Part shown: positions 1 to 6,785 of the stretch, in pieces | Numbering within the stretch: position 1 is the first letter of the stretch | Layout: every line of letters begins with the position of its first letter | Origin: CAZKNJ01 sp964554185 | GTDB taxonomy: Bacteria > 4484-113 | Length of the DNA: 7,387 bases | Direction of reading: 5' to 3' | Assembly: GCA_964554185.1 (NCBI GenBank) | Contig: CAZKNJ010000073.1 | Location: 1 to 7,387 of the forward strand | The notes under the pieces: generated by a model | What the model was told of the DNA's origin: nothing | Databases searched by the model: none | What the model saw: only the letters and a program-made list of their open reading frames with translations | Translations under genes and position numbers: made by a program

Positions 1-963
1 CCCGAACGCATACAAGTACCCGTCCCAGCAGCCCACGTACACCGTCCCGTCTTCGCCGATGGCGGCACCGCTCTGAATCCAGTCACCCGCCACGTAATCC
101 CACAGCACCGACCCGTCTCCCGGATTGTAGGCCTTGAAGTTGTAGTTGGTGTCGCCCACGTAAACTGCGCCATCGGCCCCGATGGCCGGGATAGCATCCA
201 CCGTGCTCTCCGTCGGCGCCAACCACTTGACGCTGCCGTCCGGGTTCAGCGCCAGCAGGTAGGTGTCAAACCAGTTAATAACGTCGTGAACGCCGATGTA
301 GATAGTGCCGTCGGCGGCGATGGCAGGCGAGGAACGCGTTCCCGTCAGCGATCCCTCCACTCCCCAGACGCGCCATTTCAGCGTGCCGTCGGGATTGAGG
401 GCATAGATTCGTCCTTCCACCGTACTGAAGTACACCGTCCCATCCGCGGCCACTGTCGGCGTGCAAGACACAAAGGAATCAACCTCGTAAGTCCATTTCA
501 GGTCGCCGTCCGGGGTCACCGCGCTTAATGTGTTTTGCGGTTCGTCCCAGCCGTTAACGTATACGGTCCCTTCCGGGCTCACGGCAATGCCGGGATCAAC
601 CGGGCCGCCGGCGAAGTAGCGCCACAGGAGCGTACCGCCCGGCTCAAAGGCGTAGAGGTAGCTGTCGGTACCGCCCACATAGACCGTTCCGTCCGGCGCA
701 ATTGCCGGGCTGGAGCGCACCCAGTGCCAGTCGGGCTCACCCAGCGCATAGCGCCACCGCAGCGTCCCGTTCGGGTTCAGCGCGTAGAAGTAAGCGTCGT
801 AACTGCCAAAGTAGATGGTGCCGTCCAGGCCGATGGCGGGGCTGCTTTCAATCGAGCCTCCGGTTTCGTAAGACCAGTCCACATCCCCCGCCGGCGTGAC
901 AGCGTAAAGGCTGTAGTCTTCGCAGCCTACGTAAACAGTGCCGTCCGCGCCAATCGCCGGGCT
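1..963 (-). repeat. PQQ-like beta-propeller blade repeats (eight in window)
   Basis: Eight degenerate blade repeats, each with a core like SPAIGADGTVYVG followed by LYALNPDGTLKWRY, begin near residues 1006, 1046, 1090, 1128, 1173, 1217, 1263 and 1304 of the large lipoprotein. Spacing is roughly 38-46 residues. The aromatic W in the KW or RW position and the DGTVY turn fit PQQ-dependent dehydrogenase or BamB-type propellers. No catalytic dehydrogenase residues are recognisable, so a binding or scaffold propeller is more likely than an enzyme. Seven- or eight-blade closure means little sequence should remain beyond the left edge. Confidence 0.85.
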
Positions 964-3900
964 GCTGTAGCTGACGCCGTCGCCCAACGGGCAATTCCAC
1001 CTGAGGTTATTCGTCTGGGCGGCAGCGAAGGGGCTGCGGCTCTGGTGCCCGGGATCGCGGCCCAGCATCCACCAGTCGCCGCGCTGCGCCGGCTCCAGCG
1101 CGAAGTCCACGCCGCTCGTCGTCTGCTCCGAAACCACTGCCACGCCGGTGAGCGTGTCCAGCGCATGGTTGTGACCATAGGCCTCCACGGTGTAAGTGAC
1201 CGGCTGCAATCCGGCGATGGTGTAGTCCCCGTTCACGTCGCTGGCGGCGGTTCCCAGGCAGAACGAGCCGACCAGGGCGCGCACGGTTGCGTCCGGCACG
1301 CCGTTGCTCGTCACCGCGTCGCGCACGGTTCCGGTGATGGTTCCGGGCGGATAGAACTCGACCATGACCTCCAGCGTGTTTGATTCAACCGGATCGTAGG
1401 GTGGCAGAAACTCGGAGTACACCGCTTTGATCTCGTAGGCCCCGGTCTCGAAGAGGTCATAGCGCCACGGATGACCATCGTCATCGTATCTCAGGTCCCA
1501 GGAATCGGTCACTTGCTCCCCGGGATTAAGCGTAAGATAGGAATCGCTGCTGAAATCAAGATTCAAGCATGGCCCCACCCATTCGACGGGCTCAGCGAGT
1601 TCATTGGTAATCTCAAAGCTCACCGGGATATTAATACCGAAGATGCCGGGAAGCACTTCAATAGGCACCGAACCGTCATTGCGAAATATCACATTCGCCA
1701 CCAGCGGCTCCACGGTGCCGTAGGAAGCACGGTCTGTAGAGATCTCGATTGTGAGCCCCGAATCGCCAACGTCGCTGCCTGAGCGGAGAGAGCTGCCGCC
1801 ACTTGCCGCAGGCCAGTATGTGGGGTCGAGCCAGTCCACGAGCAAGTGCTCAGCCGGCATCTCATCGATGGTCAGACCATCATTCGGGAAGTAACTGATC
1901 CTGCCTCCGAAAATGTCCTTTTCCAGTTGCCAGCCGACTTCGTACGGCTCCGGCTCCTGCTTCTTGAGATGTTGCTTCTGGTGGGCGGTCTCATGCAGGA
2001 TAGTCTTCGCCATCAGAAGAACCGCGATTTGCTTCTCCTCTTGCGTCGAGCCGGGCGCACACATATCCCACAGCTTACTGTTGATGAATACCTCATCCTG
2101 TCGATGACCATTGACCCGGCCCCAATAGTCGCCGAGCAGGGTCTCGTGCACGGTTTGCCCGTTTTTTGTGACTTCCTGGTTCCACCTCATTGTTGGCCTT
2201 GTCTTTATTTCGGGAGCCTTCTTGTTCGCGTTGTCCGGCTGACCGTCGGTGAGGTAGTCGCTCTCCATCGTTGCTCCGGTTTTATTGACTTTGGCGTAGG
2301 CGTCCCGGCCCTTCTGCGATTTGGCGATTGTCTCCGCGAGCGTGACCGCCTTGTAGAAGCATTCGGTGTTGCGCAACTCCGGCGACAGCCGCGACAGCGT
2401 CCACACATAAATGTACGGGTAATCGCAGTTCCAGAACGAGAAGTGGTCCACGCCGAATTGCGCGAAGATGCGCCCGGAGTACGCGGCGGAGGTGATGTCG
2501 GGCTCCATGTCTTCCGCGAGCACGGCGCCGGTTTCGTCAACCAGGTAGCCGTTCTGCTGCGCCTCCCAGAAGCCCGTCTCGTAGTTCATATCGTAAATGG
2601 GCACATCTATCTGCCCGTTGTTGGGGAAGATGTCCGCCAGGTCGCCCCATTGCGTTTGAGGGATTTCCAGCCGCACGTCCGCAGTATCGCTCAGCTCGTC
2701 AACCTGGCCGCCGCCGGAATCCTGGCCGGTAATCCACATGAACGCGCTGGAGTTGAGCGAAAGCAGGCTGCCGTCCTCAAAATCGCCAGGGAACGCGTCT
2801 TCGTCCACGTCCGGGTCGTAAGCGCGCGCGTAAACGCGCTCAACTTCACCCGGTAGGTTGTCCAGCACAATGTCGCCGCCAGCGCTTTCGGCATGGTCGC
2901 CCGCCACCACGAGCTCCGAGCCCGCCGGGTCGGGTAGCGTCACCACCAGCGAATCCACCACGCCCGGCTGCGCCAGTTCATCGGTGGTGCGGAAGTTGGT
3001 GAGGGTGAGGCCAGTCGTTGCGTCATCGTAGTCGGCCTGCACCACCACTTTCACATTGAACGCCACCGGCGCCAGTTCCACCATAAACTCGCCGGAGGAG
3101 TCGGTGTCAACTTCACCGGCGGAGGAGCCGTCAGAAGTGCGGGCGGTTACGTGCGCGCCCTCCACCACTCCGCCCGTGTCCCACACCACGGTGCCGAAAA
3201 CCTCGACCGAATGCGATGACAGCGTGTCATTGCTGGCGGCGCCGTCCTCCCACGCCGAGTCGTAGGGCACCACGTGGTAGGTCTGGTAGTCAATGTAGTT
3301 GAGCCGCAGGTCAAAGCGCTTGCGGCCCGTGCCGACGGCCGACTCATACGGTGTGTCATCCACCCACTCCCACGGGTCCAGCAGGCTCGTAGTTCCCTCG
3401 GCGCGGTAGCCCGCTACATCCCGCATGAAGCCCTGCGCGATGGGCGTGATGTCGGCGATGTCAACCACGCCGTTGCCGCTGCCGTCAATCACGCCGGTGA
3501 GCGAGTCCTTCCCGCCCGGCGGCACCTGCTCGCCGAAGTGCACCGCGATAGGCGTGATGTCGGCGATGGCGACGGTGCCGCTCTGGTCGTAGTCGCCCAG
3601 GTTGTAGTAGTGCCACACCAGCGAGTACGTGCCATCCCAATTGTCAATGAGGTCCAGGTCGGTGACGCGGCTGTTCTCGCCCGGCGGCGTGGAGACAATC
3701 TTGCCCTCCCCGCGCGCCACCAATTGCCGCGCCAGCTCGTCCTTCAACTGCTGGAAAATCCCTTCGTTCACGCCCTCCGGTCCAGTCATCGCTTCCAGTT
3801 CCGCCAGCGCCTGATCCAGCGACACTTCCTGGCGCGGCTGCGGCTGGGCGCCGCCTCCGGTCAGTTCCGGCACCACCGGCGCCTTGTGCTTGCGTCCGCC

Positions 3901-3978
3901 GCAGGTCGCGAGCGCCAATGCGAGCAGTAGAATCAGTAGTATGGGCGCAACGCCCCGGATGAAACCCCTCAACTTCAT
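1..3978 (-). CDS. Large mosaic lipoprotein: dockerin-like repeats, HExxH zincin-like domain, BsuPI-like domain and PQQ-type beta-propeller (C-terminus off window)
   Basis: The frame is open for 1326 codons from ATG 3978 to the left edge. The start is supported by GGGAGGT 8 bases upstream and by a signal peptide directly after it. Modules seen, in residues: signal peptide and lipobox LATC with C26 (Thr at -1 is less usual); helical stretch about 50-92; two dockerin-like calcium loops 127-186; carboxypeptidase-regulatory-like beta domain about 258-345; beta-rich region about 355-522 ending HFSFWNCDYP; zincin-like domain about 525-722 with HETAH at 662-666; BsuPI-like domain about 742-876; second carboxypeptidase-regulatory-like domain 879-962; PQQ-type propeller from about 1000. 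Family knowledge suggests an exported, lipid-anchored protein whose propeller binds a partner or carbohydrate. Proteolytic activity is inferred from the motif only. It is transcribed divergently from the plus-strand operon. Eight blades are present, so the true end is probably near. Substrate and biological role are unknown. Confidence 0.9.
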   Translation of the reverse strand, partial: MKLRGFIRGVAPILLILLLALALATCGGRKHKAPVVPELTGGGAQPQPRQEVSLDQALAELEAMTGPEGVNEGIFQQLKDELARQLVARGEGKIVSTPPGENSRVTDLDLIDNWDGTYSLVWHYYNLGDYDQSGTVAIADITPIAVHFGEQVPPGGKDSLTGVIDGSGNGVVDIADITPIAQGFMRDVAGYRAEGTTSLLDPWEWVDDTPYESAVGTGRKRFDLRLNYIDYQTYHVVPYDSAWEDGAASNDTLSSHSVEVFGTVVWDTGGVVEGAHVTARTSDGSSAGEVDTDSSGEFMVELAPVAFNVKVVVQADYDDATTGLTLTNFRTTDELAQPGVVDSLVVTLPDPAGSELVVAGDHAESAGGDIVLDNLPGEVERVYARAYDPDVDEDAFPGDFEDGSLLSLNSSAFMWITGQDSGGGQVDELSDTADVRLEIPQTQWGDLADIFPNNGQIDVPIYDMNYETGFWEAQQNGYLVDETGAVLAEDMEPDITSAAYSGRIFAQFGVDHFSFWNCDYPYIYVWTLSRLSPELRNTECFYKAVTLAETIAKSQKGRDAYAKVNKTGATMESDYLTDGQPDNANKKAPEIKTRPTMRWNQEVTKNGQTVHETLLGDYWGRVNGHRQDEVFINSKLWDMCAPGSTQEEKQIAVLLMAKTILHETAHQKQHLKKQEPEPYEVGWQLEKDIFGGRISYFPNDGLTIDEMPAEHLLVDWLDPTYWPAASGGSSLRSGSDVGDSGLTIEISTDRASYGTVEPLVANVIFRNDGSVPIEVLPGIFGINIPVSFEITNELAEPVEWVGPCLNLDFSSDSYLTLNPGEQVTDSWDLRYDDDGHPWRYDLFETGAYEIKAVYSEFLPPYDPVESNTLEVMVEFYPPGTITGTVRDAVTSNGVPDATVRALVGSFCLGTAASDVNGDYTIAGLQPVTYTVEAYGHNHALDTLTGVAVVSEQTTSGVDFALEPAQRGDWWMLGRDPGHQSRSPFAAAQTNNLRWNCPLGDGVSYSSPAIGADGTVYVGCEDYSLYAVTPAGDVDWSYETGGSIESSPAIGLDGTIYFGSYDAYFYALNPNGTLRWRYALGEPDWHWVRSSPAIAPDGTVYVGGTDSYLYAFEPGGTLLWRYFAGGPVDPGIAVSPEGTVYVNGWDEPQNTLSAVTPDGDLKWTYEVDSFVSCTPTVAADGTVYFSTVEGRIYALNPDGTLKWRVWGVEGSLTGTRSSPAIAADGTIYIGVHDVINWFDTYLLALNPDGSVKWLAPTESTVDAIPAIGADGAVYVGDTNYNFKAYNPGDGSVLWDYVAGDWIQSGAAIGEDGTVYVGCWDGYLYAFG
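1813..2406 (-). other. Zincin-like metallopeptidase domain inside the large lipoprotein
   Basis: Residues about 525-722 contain HETAH (H662, E663, H666; bases 1981-1995) at the end of a hydrophobic helix-like stretch IAVLLMAKTIL, as expected for a zincin active-site helix. Fourteen residues later EPYEVGWQLEKDIFGG offers E680 (or E686) as a third zinc ligand in the gluzincin style. VFINSKLWDM at 630-639 resembles the strand before the active helix in small secreted or toxin-type zincins. The known families are not matched confidently by eye. Activity is inferred: HExxH also arises by chance, but the surrounding helix, acidic third-ligand candidate and soluble extracytoplasmic setting support it. 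Confidence 0.6.
3436..3567 (-). repeat. Paired dockerin-like calcium-binding loops with near-identical DNA repeat
   Basis: Two 12-residue F-hand loops fit the dockerin type I pattern D-x-D/S-x-S/N-G-x-V-x-I-x-D: DYDQSGTVAIAD at 129-140 and DGSGNGVVDIAD at 165-176. Both continue into ITPIA. The DNA for IADITPIA is a 24-base direct repeat with a single mismatch (plus-strand 3436-3459 and 3544-3567, 108 bases apart). The pair sits near the N terminus of the lipoprotein rather than at the C terminus, where classical cellulosomal dockerins lie. It is more likely a calcium-stabilised structural module than proof of a cellulosome. Confidence 0.75.
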
Positions 3979-3986
3979 TCCGCCTT

Positions 3987-3993
3987 ACCTCCC
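3987..3993 (-). promoter_or_regulatory. Shine-Dalgarno of the large lipoprotein gene
   Basis: On the minus strand GGGAGGT lies 8 bases before ATG 3978. It is a near-perfect anti-16S match at good spacing. It fixes this start, which is also the one that yields a proper signal peptide and lipobox. Confidence 0.85.
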
Positions 3994-4001
3994 GGCGATA
4001 T

Positions 4002-4018
4002 CGGAATCGCGAATTCCG
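4002..4018. repeat. Short inverted repeat CGGAAT-N5-ATTCCG in leader of the minus-strand gene
   Basis: There are perfect 6-base arms around a 5-base spacer, placed just after the transcription start predicted from the minus-strand promoter. It could be an operator or a small leader hairpin. A repeat of this size can also occur by chance. Confidence 0.3.
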
Positions 4019-4026
4019 CCACCCGC

Positions 4027-4056
4027 ATCATATCCCGCCGCGCAAGCGCCCGTCAA
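4027..4056 (-). promoter_or_regulatory. Sigma70-type promoter for the large lipoprotein gene
   Basis: Reading the minus strand, TTGACG (plus 4051-4056, 5 of 6 to the -35 consensus) is followed after 18 bases by TATGAT (plus 4027-4032, 5 of 6 to the -10 consensus). The predicted start of transcription near 4020 gives a leader of about 42 bases that contains the Shine-Dalgarno. Confidence 0.65.
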
Positions 4057-4072
4057 ACCGAAGGCGGCGGTT
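4056..4072. repeat. Inverted repeat AACCG-N7-CGGTT next to the minus-strand -35 box
   Basis: Perfect 5-base arms lie around a 7-base spacer, and the repeat overlaps the edge of the TTGACG -35 element. Its position would suit a regulator of the divergent promoters, but arms this short are weak evidence. Confidence 0.2.
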
Positions 4073-4095
4073 ACACTGCCTCATCCGGCGCAACC

Positions 4096-4104
4096 TGTTA
4101 GAAT
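4096..4104 (+). promoter_or_regulatory. Extended -10 promoter for the plus-strand operon, possible leaderless start
   Basis: TGTTAGAAT matches TGnTATAAT at all fixed positions except one, and also fits a TAnnnT-type -10. No good -35 lies at 16-18 bases. The -10 ends 7 bases before ATG 4112, so transcription would begin at or next to the start codon. No Shine-Dalgarno is visible in the bases just upstream, which agrees with a leaderless mRNA. Confidence 0.45.
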
Positions 4105-4111
4105 CACTCTG

Positions 4112-4996
4112 ATGAACTTCGCGCGACTGACGGTCGCCCTCGTTTCGCTGATAGTGCTGCTCGCACTTCCCGCCACTGCTGCTTTCGCGGCCGGCAAGTT
4201 CGTTGTCATCCGCAAGGTGAAGCTGGAGGGCGGCATTGTGCAGGCGCGGCTGCTCAGCGACCGTTTGGCTTGCGCCACCCAGGGCGAGGAAGGCCGCATC
4301 GCGTTCTTTGACACGGTAGAGAAGCGCGTTGATTACCACCTGAGCGAATCCGGCACGCTGCGCCGCTTCATCCCCACGCTGCTGGCGGGACTGGGCGGAC
4401 GGGCGCTCGTTTACGACGCCGCGCGCGACCGCATTGAGTACTTCCAGGCCGACGGCAACTCGCTTGATTCGCTGGGCCTGCCGGATGGCTTGTCGTTCGA
4501 CACGGACGCGCCGGTGAGCCTCATCCCGCTAGGTGGCAACTTCAAGGACGGTATCGCGCTGCTGACCGAGCGCGGGCGCCTGCTGCGCTTCACCGGAGGC
4601 AAACTGGACTCCGCTATCGACCTGCGCGCTAAAGCCGCGCGCCCCGAATTGTTTTTCTCGCGGCTAACGGCGCTGCCCAACGGCGCGGTGTTCGCCTTCT
4701 CGCCCAACACCGGCGCCGTGTTCACCTTTGCTGCCGATGGCACGCTCAGCAACACGGTTGACCTGGCCGCGCTGACCGGTGGCCTGCAACCGGTCACAGA
4801 CGCTGCGCCGCTTACGGGCAATAGCATCCTCTTTACCGCGGGCAAGCGCCTTTACCGGCTGGACGGCGGCAAGGCCACGGCCATTCCGATCGCCACCCAG
4901 TTCCAGTCCGCCGCGCCGCTCTTCGTAGATACCCGCGGCGACCGCGTTCTTGTGTACAACCACGACGGAGAAATGCTGGTGGGTGAACTCCAATGA
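4112..4996 (+). CDS. Secreted probable beta-propeller protein of unknown function
   Basis: A 294-residue protein with a Sec signal peptide: short basic n-region MNFAR, a hydrophobic core to about residue 24, and cleavage likely after AFA (residue 26). The mature part is beta-rich, with recurring blade-like units near residues 109-122 (FQADGNSLDSLGL), 159-171 (RFTGGKLDSAIDL), 205-218 (TFAADGTLSNTVDL) and 247-260 (YRLDGGKATAIPI). No catalytic motif is seen. A periplasmic or secreted NHL/WD-like propeller with a binding role is inferred, and the family is not recognised. The frame stays open upstream to 3884, but that extension would cross the divergent promoter region and bury the signal peptide, so ATG 4112 is preferred. 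Its stop overlaps the next start (ATGA at 4993-4996), implying translational coupling. It is the first gene of the apparent operon. Confidence 0.85.
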   Translation: MNFARLTVALVSLIVLLALPATAAFAAGKFVVIRKVKLEGGIVQARLLSDRLACATQGEEGRIAFFDTVEKRVDYHLSESGTLRRFIPTLLAGLGGRALVYDAARDRIEYFQADGNSLDSLGLPDGLSFDTDAPVSLIPLGGNFKDGIALLTERGRLLRFTGGKLDSAIDLRAKAARPELFFSRLTALPNGAVFAFSPNTGAVFTFAADGTLSNTVDLAALTGGLQPVTDAAPLTGNSILFTAGKRLYRLDGGKATAIPIATQFQSAAPLFVDTRGDRVLVYNHDGEMLVGELQ

Positions 4997-6762
4997 GATT
5001 GCTTCCCTTCATCCTCGCCGCGCTGCTGCTCACCGCCTGCGGTGGCGGCGGCGGCACTCCCACTCCACCACCGCCTTCCGGCAAGATAACCTTCAGCGGC
5101 CGCGTGCTGGACGCTTCCGGCCAGCCCGTCTCGGGCGCGCAGGTGCAGCTTTCGCTGCTCACCGCCCAGTCCGGCGCGGACGGCGCTTTTTCCTTCAGCC
5201 TCACCAACGCCGGCTCCTACCAGCTGAGCATCCAATCGCCCGGCGGCGTGTTCCTCGCCCGCACGGTGGACATCCCCGCCAGCGGCTACTCCGCCGACTT
5301 CACGCTGACGGCTTCGCCGCTGCGCTTTGAACTTGTGGGCGTGGACCCGCCGCTCAATTCCACCGGCGCCAACCTGCGCGGCCCTGTCACCCTCGTCTTC
5401 TCCCGCTCGGTCAACGATTCACTGCTCACGCCCGCCAACTTCGCCTTCGCGCCCGCCACCGGCGAGTTCACCCTCGCGGCGGACGGCGCCACAATCACCC
5501 TCACGCCTATGTTTGAACTGGGCACTGCGCAGAACTACCGCCTGGAGGTCTCCGGCGTTCTGGCGCTGGACGGCTCGCGGCTGGCGGAGGACGCCCTGAC
5601 CTACTTCACCACCCGCGCCAGCGACACGGACGCGCCCGCGCTCGTCTCCTCCTCACCCGCCGAAGGCGCCACCGGCGTCGCGCTCAACCAGTCCCTGGAA
5701 CTCACTTTCTCCGATTACGTCGCCGCGCCCCCCGGCGGCATCATTGCGCAGCTCTCTCCCCCGCTCGCTGTCAGCGAAGCAACGGCCTCCGGCCGCAGGC
5801 TGGTGGTCAAGCCCTCCGGCAACTTCGCGGTCAACACCGACTACACTCTGACCGTCGCCGAAGTGCGCGACGACGCGGGCAACAGCGGCGGGCCATTCAC
5901 GCTGCACTTCCGCACCGGCGCGCAGGTGCTCGCCCACGACGACGTGGAGCCCGATTGGAACATCTTCACCGGCAGCATCGTCTTCGCGCGGCGCAGCGGC
6001 GGCCAGTACGACCTGTTCACCATCCGCCCCGACGGCACCGACCTAACCCGCCTGACCGAAACCCCGTTCAGCGAGCGCCACCCGCGCTATTCCTCCGACG
6101 GCACCGCCATCGTCCACCAGTCCAACGAGCTGGGCAACTGGGACATCGCGGTGCTGACCGTCGCTACCGGCGAAACCACGCGCCTCACCTCGCTGCCGGA
6201 GGACGAGACCGCGCCCGCCTTCTCCGGCACCTTCACCCAGCTCATCGCCTACGTGCGCCGCGAGACTTCGCCGTCCAACGACCGCATCTACGTGATGAAC
6301 TCCGACGGCAGCTTCAGCCGCCCGGCCGACGAAAGCTCCACCCGCTCGGAGTTTGAGCCGGTGTTCCACCCGCTGCTGGACAACCAGATGCTCTACATCA
6401 GCTACTCCGGCACCGACCGCGACATCTTCAGCAAGTCCGCCTTCCTCGACTCCGACAGCCCGGTGAATATCAACCTCACCGAAGACCTCACCAGCGAGGA
6501 ATACGCCGCTTGCTGGGCGCCCGACGGCTCCACCATCGCCTTCATCTCCGACCTGAGCGGCGTGCGCAATATCTGGGTGATGGATCCCAGCGGCAGCGCC
6601 CATTTCCAGGTGACGCACTTCACCGACCCGGTGCACTCGCTGGCCTACAGCCCGCTGCCCGGCGACGACCGTGTGGTAGTATCTGCCGGGCCGTCGGACT
6701 CGCGCAGCCTCTATCTCGTGAGCCTGATCAGCGGCGAAACCCAGTTGCGGCTGACCCAGTAG
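4993..6762 (+). CDS. Lipoprotein with carboxypeptidase-regulatory-like, two Big_5 Ig-like domains and a TolB-like beta-propeller
   Basis: A 589-residue exported lipoprotein. The signal peptide ends in lipobox LTAC (C16), followed by a Gly/Pro linker GGGGGTPTPPPP. Residues about 31-107 form a carboxypeptidase-regulatory-like domain (SGRVLDASGQPVSGAQVQL). Residues about 111-208 and 213-308 are two Big_5-type Ig-like domains, both with the FTLHFRT/LTYFTTR ending; the second opens SSPAEGATGVALNQSLELTF. Residues about 325-589 are a PD40/TolB-like propeller with clear blades such as FTIRPDGTDLTRLT, WAPDGSTIAFISD and IWVMDPSGS. Known relatives are periplasmic or surface proteins that present a propeller for protein contacts; no enzyme site is seen. 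It starts inside the stop of the preceding gene, with a weak GGGTG Shine-Dalgarno 7 bases upstream, and ends 23 bases before hypB. Its linker and first module resemble those of the divergent large lipoprotein. Confidence 0.88.
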   Translation: MRLLPFILAALLLTACGGGGGTPTPPPPSGKITFSGRVLDASGQPVSGAQVQLSLLTAQSGADGAFSFSLTNAGSYQLSIQSPGGVFLARTVDIPASGYSADFTLTASPLRFELVGVDPPLNSTGANLRGPVTLVFSRSVNDSLLTPANFAFAPATGEFTLAADGATITLTPMFELGTAQNYRLEVSGVLALDGSRLAEDALTYFTTRASDTDAPALVSSSPAEGATGVALNQSLELTFSDYVAAPPGGIIAQLSPPLAVSEATASGRRLVVKPSGNFAVNTDYTLTVAEVRDDAGNSGGPFTLHFRTGAQVLAHDDVEPDWNIFTGSIVFARRSGGQYDLFTIRPDGTDLTRLTETPFSERHPRYSSDGTAIVHQSNELGNWDIAVLTVATGETTRLTSLPEDETAPAFSGTFTQLIAYVRRETSPSNDRIYVMNSDGSFSRPADESSTRSEFEPVFHPLLDNQMLYISYSGTDRDIFSKSAFLDSDSPVNINLTEDLTSEEYAACWAPDGSTIAFISDLSGVRNIWVMDPSGSAHFQVTHFTDPVHSLAYSPLPGDDRVVVSAGPSDSRSLYLVSLISGETQLRLTQ

Positions 6763-6773
6763 CCGCCCGTTCC

Positions 6774-6778
6774 GGAGG
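6774..6778 (+). promoter_or_regulatory. Shine-Dalgarno of hypB
   Basis: GGAGG lies 7 bases before ATG 6786, inside the 23-base gap after the preceding stop. There is no room for a terminator or separate promoter in the gap, so hypB is probably co-transcribed with the two genes upstream. Confidence 0.8.
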
Positions 6779-6785
6779 CAACCTT

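Noticed and set aside
1..963. Regularly spaced similar sequences that might suggest a CRISPR array or DNA satellite
   Set aside because: The similarity is at protein level (propeller blades of 38-46 residues), the DNA copies are degenerate, and the reading frame is intact across all of them.
535..1383. 282-codon open frame on the plus strand
   Set aside because: It lies fully antisense to the propeller and regulatory-like domains of the large lipoprotein. Its translation is rich in Arg, Ala, Val and His with no domain pattern, as expected of a high-G+C shadow frame.
1846..2856. 336-codon open frame on the plus strand
   Set aside because: It is antisense to the zincin-like part of the large lipoprotein. 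There is no recognisable motif or ribosome site, while the opposite strand has coherent protein domains throughout.
3274..3930. 218-codon open frame on the plus strand
   Set aside because: It is antisense to the lipoprotein N terminus, including the dockerin-like loops. The composition is that of a reverse-complement shadow.
3884..4111. N-terminal extension of the secreted propeller gene to an upstream ATG
   Set aside because: The added 76 residues are Pro/Ala/Ser-rich low-complexity sequence, overlap the start of the divergent gene, cross its promoter, and would place a clear signal peptide internally. ATG 4112 is the better start.
6043..6636. 197-codon minus-strand open frame
   Set aside because: It is antisense to the well-supported TolB-like propeller. 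It is Gly/Val/Ala/Glu-rich with no domain features.
6763..6785. Possible terminator or promoter between the TolB-like lipoprotein gene and hypB
   Set aside because: The 23-base gap has no hairpin with a U-run and no -35/-10 pair. It holds only the hypB Shine-Dalgarno.
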